From an uncultured Agathobaculum sp. (GTDB taxonomy: Bacteria; Bacillota; Clostridia; Oscillospirales; Butyricicoccaceae): a stretch of DNA of 64,000 nucleotides. This document shows, one piece after another, positions 29,701 through 36,938 of the stretch (position 1 is the stretch's first letter; the number at the start of each line of letters is the position of its first letter). The stretch lies in the NCBI RefSeq assembly GCF_944380985.1, contig NZ_CALWJJ010000006.1:56035-120034 (forward strand). The letters run 5' to 3'. Made by a program: the position numbers and the translations under genes. The notes under the pieces are model-generated. The model did not search any database. It saw only the letters and a program-made list of their open reading frames with translations, and was not told where the DNA came from.

Positions 29701-30554
29701 TCTTTGTCAGTCGTCGTGGTGTTTCCAGTATACATATAGACCGCGCTGTTGGTGATGCGCCCGCCGCCGGTATCGATTTCACTGTCTGCCGGCTGCTGTT
29801 CTGATCCGGCCCAGCCGATATATCCCGCGGTGCTGCCACCCCTATGGGCATACACTTCCGAGTTGTGCAGGATATTTACCTGCGGAATCGACGAGGGGGT
29901 GCCTGAAAGAGGGTATCCACTGCCAATGCCTGGGGAGGCTTGCGCATCATCAGATTCTGTTCCGAAGGCATGCACTGTCGCATTGTCTATTGTAATTGTG
30001 CCGCAGGAGGCGCCGCCGGCGCTGCCGATGCCGGGGGAGCTGATTTTGTTGGCATCGGCATACGCATAAACGGTAACATTTGAAATATGGATATTTCCGC
30101 AATTAACGCTGTAACTTGTTCCCAAATAATAGCCGCCGATGCCGCAGCCGTCGCGCCCAGCGCGGACGGTCAACTCACTGCTTCTGTCATCGGCGGTGAT
30201 ATACACGGTGCTGTACTCTGGTACAAAGATGCCCGTACCGTAACCCGACGCGACCTCACTTTTGCCTTCTACCTTGATCGTTGGGCTGCCACTTATAATA
30301 TTGATTGCGTTTCCGCCGAGAGCGTTAATGGAAGCATTACTCAGAATAATGGTAGGACTGCCGCTGATATTGACTTCTTGGCGGCCGCTGCCTGTCAAAA
30401 TATAAGTGCCGTTATCAATGATGTTGATATACTGATTTTGGGAAAGGTCGATCACCGTTCCACCCGCCGCAGACGCCGGCACGGGTAGCAGCCCTATCAG
30501 CAGGACGAAGCAGAGCAAAAGTACACTCAGTCGTTTGGGAATGTTGTCATTCAT
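26787..30554 (-). CDS. S-layer homology domain repeat surface protein
   Basis: A secreted, wall-anchored protein of 1255 residues. Residues 1-29 form a signal peptide ending PVPASA. About 30-300 are Gly/Asn/Thr-rich repeats suggesting a right-handed beta-helix. An Ig-like segment (about 315-393), a fibronectin III-like segment (about 400-490) and two InlB B-repeats (about 490-630, with GYDFCGWYCD and GYTFAGWYA) follow. Next come a cadherin-like piece (about 632-715), a divergent InlB repeat (about 835-902), a Gly/Asp/Pro-rich linker (about 905-985) and three SLH domains (about 1070-1255) that bind pyruvylated cell-wall polymers. ATG 30554 has AAGGAGGA. The gene stands alone. A role in adhesion is a guess. 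Confidence 0.88.
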   Translation of the reverse strand: MNDNIPKRLSVLLLCFVLLIGLLPVPASAAGGTVIDLSQNQYINIIDNGTYILTGSGRQEVNISGSPTIILSNASINALGGNAINIISGSPTIKVEGKSEVASGYGTGIFVPEYSTVYITADDRSSELTVRAGRDGCGIGGYYLGTSYSVNCGNIHISNVTVYAYADANKISSPGIGSAGGASCGTITIDNATVHAFGTESDDAQASPGIGSGYPLSGTPSSIPQVNILHNSEVYAHRGGSTAGYIGWAGSEQQPADSEIDTGGGRITNSAVYMYTGNTTTTDKDKDYTEKDETPFPIAIISAGADKTAPVGYSTAEAPTVYVNAQTVPEHSGKPIHYQWYKDSVSYQNAISGATSDSYTVETGLKAGTYTYKCVVSCDGYTLASEAITVSIINPTPLPAPAGLSFYSAAPGSATATWSEVASASGYSVQLYKDGAAYHAPVTVTGSTKHTFSITETGSYTFTVRANGAGIYSDSPESAHSSALPFYQVDFYTDSGSTVDPQIVASGKTATEPATPTRTGYDFCGWYCDSSFDAQSAWSFSDDPVNGPTRLYAKWEPSTYAVDLRTDGGIILSGNVTEYTYGVGAALPSNVVREGYTFAGWYARSDYTGGEITQIGVTDIGDKVYYAKWLSNNAGVTAVSVNQIAGTISGSTITVVLPVGTATLPVDSSAVAVTPADNASVTAGPSTHDGGATWSFTVTAEDGLTTATYTVNVSIAPDPAAGNKADIAAAKSAIENRAWVVPQSTANTERAVKAWIEHELAQMNLNGVSYIVTMAGFAQATEGDDANRSGTNGSFSFTVTLSKGEDTGDAATGTFAEGTAAVTNGEISATPYTRWTVTANAGIGGTVSGGGTYEENTAVTVTATPDNGYQFMRWEENGAQVSTDAAYTFILTTDRTLTAVFERTATDDDASGDTDSDAGEDSGSGTGDDTGSGAGDNPDGGTGDNPDGDTGDNPDGGNGGSIGGSTGGAGGSAGGGIAGSAGGGGAPTYRPGIEQSEGGNISITPSSPVCGDTVTIIPTPDKGYIVGSITVIGQDGNEVPVAGSDNGSWSFIQPDGSVTIEVIFMEELTTPPFIDVPVGSWFERAAHYVYENGLMMGTSPITFSPDESTSRAMIVTILWRMEDRPTADSNMPYTDVAEGQWYTEAIRWAASEGIVNGYGDGSFGSDDPITREQLAAILYRYAQYKGYDVRIGENTNILSYLDFGQINEYAIPAMQWACGTDIISGTSTSTLEPQEGATRAQTATILMRFLSLMPF
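27688..27759 (-). repeat. Three tandem 24-bp repeats in the linker of the surface protein
   Basis: The plus-strand unit CCGTCAGGGTTATCGCC and its continuation recur at 27688, 27712 and 27736 with few changes. They encode three GDNPDG units in the flexible linker before the SLH domains. Copy number is likely to vary between strains. Confidence 0.75.
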
Positions 30555-30639
30555 TAGGCATCCTCCTTGAAAATGGATATATTTTACAATTGTTTTTATA
30601 CATATATGACAAAAAACGACAAAATAAGACAACACTCAA

Positions 30640-30668
30640 ATTATACATAATTAAGCAGTAAATGGCAA
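30640..30668 (-). promoter_or_regulatory. Promoter for the SLH-domain gene
   Basis: On the minus strand TTGCCA and TATAAT are separated by 17 bases (plus-strand TGGCAA 30663-30668 and ATTATA 30640-30645), leaving a leader of about 80 nt. Confidence 0.7.
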
Positions 30669-30710
30669 GTACCGTAGATGGTCATTGCCGCTGTAAGGGT
30701 AGGGCCGTTT

Positions 30711-30780
30711 CGCATACTGAAAAGTATGCGGGCAAAAACAAATACCGCCGACATCAGTCGGCGGTATTTGTTTTCTTTCA
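30711..30780. terminator. Terminator after yqeC plus an adjacent small hairpin
   Basis: CAAATACCGCCGAC and GTCGGCGGTATTTG form a 14-bp stem at 30739-30770 with flanking A and T tracts. A second hairpin CGCATACT / AGTATGCG lies at 30711-30730. The first is well placed to end the leftward selenium operon. Nearly the same stem occurs again at 63379-63412. Confidence 0.75.
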
Positions 30781-30807
30781 TTTTATGGGCTGCGGCAGGA
30801 AATGCTT

Positions 30808-31512
30808 TTACAGCCCGGACAAGCACCAGCGTGTCAGTGATTGAGGCGTGCGGCGTAGGCTACCTGCCCGGCAGTCCAGTCCTTCGGCGATCAGGCGGTG
30901 TGCGAGCGGCGCGGCATACGCACGTAGGGCGAGGGTATCAGCCTGGTTCAGCCATACGCGGAGCTGCTCGCGCGGCAGCCGACAGGAGGCAGCGGTCTCG
31001 CGCACGCAGTAAAGTATTTCATCTGCGTTGACCAGCTGACGCGGGCTGCGCGCCCAACTGGGGTTTCGCCCATAGCGGTGCACACTTTCGCATACCGGCC
31101 GGCCCCACGCCGACAGCCCTGCGACGATCAAACATAGCGCGCTGCCCGACGGTACAACCGGCTCATCCGGCCGGTGCAGCTTGAGCGGCAGACCGTGCGC
31201 GCCATCCGCTTCGCACAGGATTATCTCTGCCTGCTGGGCGGCCAGTTGGAACAGATCGGGCGCAAGTGCGCCGAGCTTGCCGTCGGCGGTGCTTGTGCCT
31301 GCGCAGACAATGCCGGGCGAGGCAAGCGCCTGAGACAGCACCTGTTCGTCTGGGTCGATGAGCAGTGCGTGGCTCCAAGGTGGTGCTATGGGGTAAATAT
31401 GCGTTGTGGTGGTCAGCAGTACGCGGCGGTCTGCCAGCGCCTGCGCCAAACAGCCAAGCGCGGTGGTTTTACCGCCCGCGCCGATGATCGGGATGATGTA
31501 CGCCATCGGCAT
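30808..31512 (-). CDS. yqeC: Selenium cofactor biosynthesis protein YqeC
   Basis: YqeC is a putative P-loop protein found with SelD in organisms that make selenium-dependent molybdenum hydroxylases. The 234-residue protein has an N-terminal nucleotide-binding motif IIGAGGKTT, TTTTHIYP, and the family stretch LCEADGAHGLPLK, ending in a SVHRYGRN region. ATG 31512 overlaps the stop of the preceding gene as TGATG, so translation is coupled. It is the last gene of the yedE-tusA-DUF3343-yqeC transcript and is followed by a strong hairpin. Its exact biochemical step is not known. Confidence 0.87.
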   Translation of the reverse strand: MPMAYIIPIIGAGGKTTALGCLAQALADRRVLLTTTTHIYPIAPPWSHALLIDPDEQVLSQALASPGIVCAGTSTADGKLGALAPDLFQLAAQQAEIILCEADGAHGLPLKLHRPDEPVVPSGSALCLIVAGLSAWGRPVCESVHRYGRNPSWARSPRQLVNADEILYCVRETAASCRLPREQLRVWLNQADTLALRAYAAPLAHRLIAEGLDCRAGSLRRTPQSLTRWCLSGL

Positions 31513-31754
31513 CACGCCTCGTCCTGCCACAGCGGGTGGTAGTCGTCGCCCAAAACAGAATAGAGCGCCTCTGCGTCCAGGTCAAGCAGCGCACGGCAGT
31601 CATTTTCGGCTGAAAAACGCACACAAGTGCCGCACGACGAACTGAGCGTGCGCGGCACGGGCTGCATCTTTGCTGGATGCCCCGCCTTTTGCAGCGCGCG
31701 AAAGGTAAGCATTGCGCTTAGGTGCGTGTGAAAGGTGGCAATATAGTCGCTCAT
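31512..31754 (-). CDS. DUF3343 protein (putative Se/S carrier-like)
   Basis: A small protein of 80 residues. The family (DUF3343) is thought to carry selenium or sulfur and is often found with yedE, tusA-like genes and selD. The visible key feature is the SSCGTCVRF stretch (cysteines near residues 41 and 44), a likely site of persulfide or perselenide formation. An N-terminal FHTHLSAMLTFRALQ helix precedes it. The start overlaps the tusA-like gene by four bases and its stop overlaps yqeC by one. The role as a carrier is inferred from the family and neighbours. Confidence 0.85.
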   Translation of the reverse strand: MSDYIATFHTHLSAMLTFRALQKAGHPAKMQPVPRTLSSSCGTCVRFSAENDCRALLDLDAEALYSVLGDDYHPLWQDEA

Positions 31755-31963
31755 CCTTTTTTCCTGAGCGTCAGCGCAAATTCGTCCTCCCCAGTCGGTT
31801 GGGCGGAGGCCTCATAGCCGTTGTTGTTTGCAAAGCGGGTGATGTTCTCCACCGCGCACGGGTCGTCAACAAGCACTTCGAGCATATCCGGCGCGGCTGT
31901 CGTGACCTCTTTCTGCACCATGACTACGGGCATGGGGCAGGAATAACCTCTTGCATCAATCAT
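31751..31963 (-). CDS. TusA-family sulfur/selenium carrier protein
   Basis: A 70-residue protein of the TusA/SirA fold. The conserved CPxP motif is present as RGYSCPMPVV near residue 9, where the cysteine would hold the persulfide or perselenide. It starts at ATG 31963, sharing one base with the yedE stop (TAATG), and has AAGGAGGAG upstream inside yedE. YedE-linked TusA-like proteins are proposed to pass selenium from the transporter to later enzymes. A purely sulfur-related function cannot be excluded. Confidence 0.88.
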   Translation of the reverse strand: MIDARGYSCPMPVVMVQKEVTTAAPDMLEVLVDDPCAVENITRFANNNGYEASAQPTGEDEFALTLRKKG

Positions 31964-33051
31964 TATATTTTCTCCTCCTTATGTAGATTTGCAATGGAAA
32001 TTACAAGCAGTATCACAAGCCCGATGCCGATTCCGATCCGGCCGGGCAGGGCGACCCCGCCGGCGGTGAACACGCCGTCAGCCATGGCATCAGCACTGCC
32101 GGCCATACCAAAGTTATGAGCCAGCGCCGCGCCAAGCAGCATGCCAAATACAGTCACGGCGCTATCGCCGCTGCCGCTGCCTGCCAGAATGAGCTGACGC
32201 AGCGGACAGCCGCCCAGCAGCACCGAGCCCCAGCCCGCAAGGCCCATGCCGAGAAAGCTCCATAGATAATCGTGGTGCGCGATGGGCTGCACCGTGAGTG
32301 TGAGATCAAAATTACCGAGAATGAGGTTGCCGATCAGCACAGTGACAAAGATCGCAATATATCCGGTCAGCAGATGAAAATCTCGGAACAGGAACAGATC
32401 ACGCAGGCCACCTGCCATGCACAGGCGGCTTTTCTGCGCGAGCGCGCCAATGACAAGGCCGCCGGCAAGCGAGATCAGCCAGAATGCACGACTCGCGCCC
32501 GGTCCGGCCTGTGAAAACCGAATGAAAGCCGGCGCGGCGATAAGCAGTGCAAGCACGGCCAGCATAACGCCCGGCAGTACAAAGCCGTCTGCTTTTTTGA
32601 CCTTGTACGCGCGGCCGAGTGAAAACCCTTTTTTGAGAAACAGTACGCCTACGCCAATGCCGCCTGCAAAGCCGGCAAGGCCTGCAATGGCGGTCAGATC
32701 GCCGCCGCCAAGGCGCAGGATCATGCGCAGCGGGCAGCCGAGAAAGGCGAGCGCGCCGATCATCACGATCATGCCCAGTATAAAACGCTGCGCAGGCGAC
32801 GAGCCCGCCTTCGCGCGAAACTCGCGTCCGGCGAGCGCCGCGATCATCGCGCCGAGTACAAGCCCGACGATCTCGGGGCGCAAATACTGTACGTTTGCCG
32901 CGCTGTGCAGCCCAAGACCGCCTGCGATATCGCGCAAAAAGCAGGCGATGCACAGGCCCATGTTTGCAGGGTTGCCCGCTGCAGTCAGCGCCAGTGCCGT
33001 CAGGCCGACGGCGACACCCGTTCCGATCATCCAATACTTACTTTTACCCAT
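31963..33051 (-). CDS. yedE: YedE-family putative selenium transporter
   Basis: A membrane protein of 362 residues with about ten hydrophobic segments and a repeated architecture (YeeE/YedE family). Conserved cysteines in membrane loops are visible in GLCIACFLRD, FLGCPLRMILRL and LLGGCPLRQLIL; related transporters pass thiosulfate or selenium species through such cysteines. YedE is known mainly from comparative genomics as a selenium transporter linked to selD. It is the first gene of the leftward operon and diverges from the class V aminotransferase gene. Confidence 0.88.
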   Translation of the reverse strand: MGKSKYWMIGTGVAVGLTALALTAAGNPANMGLCIACFLRDIAGGLGLHSAANVQYLRPEIVGLVLGAMIAALAGREFRAKAGSSPAQRFILGMIVMIGALAFLGCPLRMILRLGGGDLTAIAGLAGFAGGIGVGVLFLKKGFSLGRAYKVKKADGFVLPGVMLAVLALLIAAPAFIRFSQAGPGASRAFWLISLAGGLVIGALAQKSRLCMAGGLRDLFLFRDFHLLTGYIAIFVTVLIGNLILGNFDLTLTVQPIAHHDYLWSFLGMGLAGWGSVLLGGCPLRQLILAGSGSGDSAVTVFGMLLGAALAHNFGMAGSADAMADGVFTAGGVALPGRIGIGIGLVILLVISIANLHKEEKI

Positions 33052-33104
33052 GTGACTCTCCCTTGTGATATATAGAATGTATCTATTTATAAAACACCGC
33101 CGGA

Positions 33105-33133
33105 TTTACACCATTGTGGCAGTGTGTTATACT
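33105..33133 (+). promoter_or_regulatory. Promoter for the class V aminotransferase gene
   Basis: TTTACA at 33105-33110 and TATACT at 33128-33133 are separated by 17 bases, 30 bases before the start codon, in the divergent spacer with yedE. Confidence 0.7.
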
Positions 33134-33162
33134 GAATGCAACGATTGCCTGGAGGATAGGTC

Positions 33163-34314
33163 ATGCACACCGTTTATCTGGATAACGCAGCCACTTCGTT
33201 TCCCAAGCCGCCCTGTGTCGCCGCGCGTATGCGGACATATGTGGACGAGGTAGGCGCATCGGCCGGCCGCGGCTTATACCAAGCCGCGCAGCAGGCTGGG
33301 TTTATCACGCTGAGCCTGCGGCAGCGGCTTGGCGCGCTGTTTCGCTTTGACGACCCCGCGCATGTCATTTTGACGCCGGGTAACACCTGGGGGCTTAATA
33401 TGCTGCTTCTTGGCGCACTGCGTCCGGGCGACCATGCGCTGGTTTCTGCGGTTGAGCACAACGCGGTTATGCGGCCGCTAAGACAGCTTGAGCGCCGTGG
33501 CATATCCTTTGACCGCATCCCGTGTGATGCGCAGGGGCGGTTGCGGGTAGAGCAGATTGAAAATCTGCTGCGTCCAAATACTCGTCTTGTGCTGATCGCG
33601 CATGCCTCCAATGTGTCCGGCGCGGTGCAGGACGTGGCGGCGGTGAGCGCGGTCTGCGCTGCGCGCGGCGTGCCATTTGCGCTGGACGCCGCGCAGACCG
33701 CGGGCCATCTCCCGATTGATTTTGCGGCGCTGCATCTGTGCGCGCTGTCTGTGCCTGCGCACAAGGGTCTGCTCGGACCGCAAGGTATTGGGGCGCTGCT
33801 GCTTCGGTCGGATTTCGCCGAGACGCTCGAGCCGCTTGTCAGCGGTGGCACGGGCAGCGCGTCCGACAGTGAGGATGTGCCCGCTTATTTCCCTGACCGG
33901 CTTGAGCCTGGTACACCTAATCTGCCTGGCATCTACGGTTGGGAGGCTGCGCTGGACTATCTGGAGGGTGTGACGGTCGAGGCGGTCGCAGCGCACGACC
34001 GCGCATTGTCCGCCCGTTTTTTGGCGGGACTGCACGATATGTCGGGCGCGGTGCTTTTCGGGCCGGATGAAACAGAGCGCCGCGTGGCCGTATTCAGCCT
34101 GGATTTTCCAGGACAGGACAACGCCGAAGTCGCCGCCCGTCTCGAGGAGTCGTTTGGTGTCTTGACCCGCTGCGGACTGCACTGCGCGCCGTCCGCTCAC
34201 CGCACGCTCGGCACCTTTCCGCGCGGTACGGTGCGGTTTTCATTTGGCTGGTTTAATACCGAAAAGGATGTCGACCACGCCCTTGCAGCCATACGCGCGG
34301 TCAGCGTAGGCTGA
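33163..34314 (+). CDS. Class V aminotransferase (cysteine desulfurase / selenocysteine lyase-like)
   Basis: A PLP enzyme of the cysteine desulfurase fold that would release sulfur or selenium from cysteine or selenocysteine. The 383-residue protein begins VYLDNAATSFPKP. It has EHNA (H100), the PLP aspartate in FALDAAQTAGH (D175) and the Schiff-base lysine K201 in VPAHKGLLGPQG. A C-terminal RCGLHC segment supplies the likely catalytic cysteine. GGAGG is well placed before ATG 33163. Its position between yedE and selD suggests it feeds selenide to SelD. The 3' end overlaps convergent selD by 14 bases. Confidence 0.88.
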   Translation: MHTVYLDNAATSFPKPPCVAARMRTYVDEVGASAGRGLYQAAQQAGFITLSLRQRLGALFRFDDPAHVILTPGNTWGLNMLLLGALRPGDHALVSAVEHNAVMRPLRQLERRGISFDRIPCDAQGRLRVEQIENLLRPNTRLVLIAHASNVSGAVQDVAAVSAVCAARGVPFALDAAQTAGHLPIDFAALHLCALSVPAHKGLLGPQGIGALLLRSDFAETLEPLVSGGTGSASDSEDVPAYFPDRLEPGTPNLPGIYGWEAALDYLEGVTVEAVAAHDRALSARFLAGLHDMSGAVLFGPDETERRVAVFSLDFPGQDNAEVAARLEESFGVLTRCGLHCAPSAHRTLGTFPRGTVRFSFGWFNTEKDVDHALAAIRAVSVG

Positions 34315-35338
34315 TGCGTGCCCCGCCTTCGTAGGCTTTTACCGTTCCTACGCGTTGCGCGCTGGGAACGGTTTTTTGCAGCGCGCCAAACAGCGCGTCC
34401 GCATCGTCCGGATGGACGGCAAACAGCAGGCCGCCTGAGGTCTGCGGATCGTAGAGCGCGTCCTGCACATCGAGCGGCACACTGCCAGGGTCGACATGCG
34501 CCTCGGCATACCGCCGGTTACGGTACATGCCCTCGGGCAGCACGCCCATGCGCGCAAATGCAAGCGCTGCGGCGGGAATATCGACCGCGCCGGTATCAAT
34601 AGCAAGATGTACATCGCCGCCCTGAGCCATTTCCAGCATGTGCCCCAGCAGACCAAAACCGGTCACATCCGTGCAGGCGTGCACACGGTAGGGCATGGCA
34701 GCGTCGCGCGCAGCCTTGTTGAGCGCCGCCATACGGGCATAGACGTCTATAAGCACGTCCGCCGGGCACAGGTCGGCCTTGGCAGCTGTGGTCAGGATGC
34801 CCGCGCCAAGCGGCTTGGTCAAAAGCAGCACGTCGCCCGGCTGCGCGCCCGCGTTGGTCAGCACCCGTTCGGGGTGCACAAAACCGGTCACGCACAGACC
34901 ATATTTAGGCTCATCGTCAAGAATGCTGTGTCCGCCCGCAATGACCGCGCCCGCCTCATACACCTTGTCATATCCGCCGCGCAGGATGTCCTGCACGGCG
35001 CCGTCCGGCATGTTCTTGGGCACGCACAGCAGATTGAGTGCGATCTTTGGCTCACCGCCCATCGCGTAAATATCGGAAAGTGCGTTCGCCGCCGCGATCT
35101 GCCCGAACTGGTACGGATCGTCTGCGATGGGTGGAAAAAAATCTACCGTCTGCACAATGGCAAGCTCGTCTGATACGCGGTACACCGCTGCATCGTCGCT
35201 TTTATCGAACCCAACCAGCAGGTTGGGGTCTTGGTGCACGGACAATCCGTCAAGCAGCTGCGCAAGTACGCCTGCGCCGACTTTTGCCCCGCATCCAGCG
35301 CAGTTTGCCAGTTTGGTCAGTTGAATTTGCTGTTCCAT
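34301..35338 (-). CDS. selD: Selenide, water dikinase (selenophosphate synthetase)
   Basis: SelD makes monoselenophosphate, the selenium donor for selenocysteine, selenouridine and the selenium cofactor. The 345-residue protein has the N-terminal NCAGCGAK motif, in which C16 aligns with the catalytic position and K19 with the essential lysine; the enzyme uses cysteine rather than selenocysteine. Further motifs are VQTVDFFPPI, AANALSDIYAMGG and TDVTGFGLLGH. ATG 35338 has GGAGGATG. No selA, selB or selC is in this window, which together with yqeC fits the selenium-cofactor trait. Confidence 0.95.
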   Translation of the reverse strand: MEQQIQLTKLANCAGCGAKVGAGVLAQLLDGLSVHQDPNLLVGFDKSDDAAVYRVSDELAIVQTVDFFPPIADDPYQFGQIAAANALSDIYAMGGEPKIALNLLCVPKNMPDGAVQDILRGGYDKVYEAGAVIAGGHSILDDEPKYGLCVTGFVHPERVLTNAGAQPGDVLLLTKPLGAGILTTAAKADLCPADVLIDVYARMAALNKAARDAAMPYRVHACTDVTGFGLLGHMLEMAQGGDVHLAIDTGAVDIPAAALAFARMGVLPEGMYRNRRYAEAHVDPGSVPLDVQDALYDPQTSGGLLFAVHPDDADALFGALQKTVPSAQRVGTVKAYEGGARISLR

Positions 35339-35371
35339 CGCATCCTCCAGTCAAGCGTTATACTAATCAAA

Positions 35372-35400
35372 GGATAACACATCGCCCCTGCCATGGTCAA
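35372..35400 (-). promoter_or_regulatory. Promoter for selD
   Basis: On the minus strand TTGACC and TTATCC are separated by 17 bases (plus-strand GGTCAA 35395-35400 and GGATAA 35372-35377). Confidence 0.45.
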
Positions 35401-35425
35401 GCAGTGGGAAGTGGGCAAAGCCTTT

Positions 35426-35454
35426 TGCATCTTGCATGTGGTTGTGATACAATA
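35426..35454 (+). promoter_or_regulatory. Promoter for the EamA transporter gene
   Basis: TTGCAT at 35426-35431 and TACAAT at 35449-35454 are separated by 17 bases. Confidence 0.6.
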
Positions 35455-35491
35455 AAGAACAGATAAAAAATTTGTAAAAGGGGAAAAAATC

Positions 35492-36379
35492 TTGCTTTCC
35501 AAAAAAAGTAAAGCCATTGGGTTTATTCTGTTATCAGCCTTTGGGTTTGCGCTTATGAGCACGTTTGTGCGCCTGTCGGGTGATTTGCCGTTTATCCAGA
35601 AATCATTTTTCCGCAACGCGGTCGCCATGGTGGTAGCGGCGGTTATGCTGAGACGCGAGGGCGTCAGCTTTCGCTGGGAAAAGGGCAATTTACCGCTGCT
35701 TTTGCTGCGCTCGGTATGCGGAACGCTCGGCATTTTCTGCAATTACTATGCGATCGACCATCTGGTGCTGGCAGATGCGAATATTTTAAATAAAATGTCG
35801 CCCTTTTTTGCCATCCTGTTTTCGCTCGTGCTGCTGCACGAGCGGGCCAACGCGTTGCAATATCTATCAGTGCTCGCGGCGTTTGGCGGCAGCATGCTGA
35901 TTGTCAAGCCCGGCTTTTCCTCCGAGGCGTTTCCCGCGCTGATTGGCCTCGTTGGCGGCGTGGGTGCGGGCGCGGCCTATACCGTGGTGCGCGCGTTGTC
36001 GAAAAAGGGGGAGCAGAGCGCGCGCATCGTGTTCTTCTTTTCCGCGTTTTCGACTCTCGTTTGCCTGCCGTTCATGGTGCTTGACTTCCATCCGATGACC
36101 TGGGGGCAGCTTGCCTGTCTGCTGGCGGCCGGCGGATCGGCTGCGCTCGGCCAGTTTGGCGTAACGCTTGCCTACGCGCATGCGCCCGCCAAGGAAATCT
36201 CGGTATTCGATTATACGCAGGTGCTGTTTTCGGCCGTGCTTGGGTTTGCGCTGTTCGCGCAGGTGCCGGACGGCTTGAGTGTTATCGGCTATGTGATCAT
36301 TTGCGGCGTGTCTGTCATGATGTTTATGTATAACCGCACGATAGAAAGCCGGGAGCAGGCGCGTGGGCATGACGTATGA
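35492..36379 (+). CDS. EamA/DMT-superfamily transporter
   Basis: A ten-helix transporter of the drug/metabolite superfamily. The 295-residue protein contains two EamA repeats; the first opens with GFILLSAFGFALMSTFVRLS and includes RSVCGTLGIFCNYYAI, and the second opens near ALIGLVGGVGAGAAYTVVRAL. The start is TTG 35492, preceded by AAAGGGG; the next ATG would remove most of the first helix. It overlaps the following metalloprotease gene by 17 bases. Its substrate cannot be predicted from sequence. Confidence 0.86.
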   Translation: MLSKKSKAIGFILLSAFGFALMSTFVRLSGDLPFIQKSFFRNAVAMVVAAVMLRREGVSFRWEKGNLPLLLLRSVCGTLGIFCNYYAIDHLVLADANILNKMSPFFAILFSLVLLHERANALQYLSVLAAFGGSMLIVKPGFSSEAFPALIGLVGGVGAGAAYTVVRALSKKGEQSARIVFFFSAFSTLVCLPFMVLDFHPMTWGQLACLLAAGGSAALGQFGVTLAYAHAPAKEISVFDYTQVLFSAVLGFALFAQVPDGLSVIGYVIICGVSVMMFMYNRTIESREQARGHDV

Positions 36380-36881
36380 GCTAATCCGGTCGCGGCGCAA
36401 GACGCTGTCGGTCGAGGTCAGCCGTGAGGGCAGGGTGACCGTGCGCGCGCCGCTGTATGCCTCGGGCGCGCAGATTGAGCGGTTTATCGCCACGCACGCA
36501 AACTGGATCGCCCGCGCGCAGGCACGGCAGCGCATGCGGCTGGCCGCCCATCCCGAGCCGGATGCGGCGCGCCGGGCTGTGCTGCTTGCGCGCGCCCAGG
36601 CCGAGCTGCCGGGCAAGGTTGCGTACTATGCGCGCTTGATGGGCGTGCAGCCCGCCGGGATAAAGATTACCGCGGCGCGCACACGCTTTGGCTCGTGCAG
36701 CGGTAAAAACAGCATCTGCTTTTCCTGGCGGCTGATGGATTACCCGGAGGCTGCGGTCGACTATGTTGTCGTGCACGAGCTGGCGCATATTGTTCACAAA
36801 AACCACGGTCCGCGGTTCTGGGCGCTTGTCGAGCGGTATATGCCGGACTGGCGCACCCGCCGCGCGCTGCTGCGCGACTGA
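36363..36881 (+). CDS. YgjP-like zinc metallopeptidase-domain protein
   Basis: A small cytoplasmic protein of the YgjP/DUF45 family, distantly related to M48 peptidases. The 172-residue protein has the zinc motif VHELAHIVHKNHGPRFW and the conserved TRFGSCSGKNSICFSWRLM segment before it. I use GTG 36363, which is 7 bases from GGGAG; ATG 36369, two codons on, is an alternative. It overlaps the end of the EamA gene by 17 bases, which implies coupled translation. Proteolytic activity has not been shown for most members. Confidence 0.82.
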   Translation: MGMTYELIRSRRKTLSVEVSREGRVTVRAPLYASGAQIERFIATHANWIARAQARQRMRLAAHPEPDAARRAVLLARAQAELPGKVAYYARLMGVQPAGIKITAARTRFGSCSGKNSICFSWRLMDYPEAAVDYVVVHELAHIVHKNHGPRFWALVERYMPDWRTRRALLRD

Positions 36882-36938
36882 CCGGCAGCGCGCCGTTTTA
36901 TTCGCACTGCATGCACGCATGAAAAAGGAGGAAAACCA

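Noticed and set aside
32399..33034. A 211-residue Arg-rich ORF in another frame of yedE.
   Set aside because: Its Arg/His-rich composition is typical of an out-of-frame read; the yedE frame has membrane segments and conserved cysteines.
34301..35338. Possible selenocysteine (TGA) in the SelD active site.
   Set aside because: The codons in the NCAGCGAK motif are TGC; the frame has no internal TGA.
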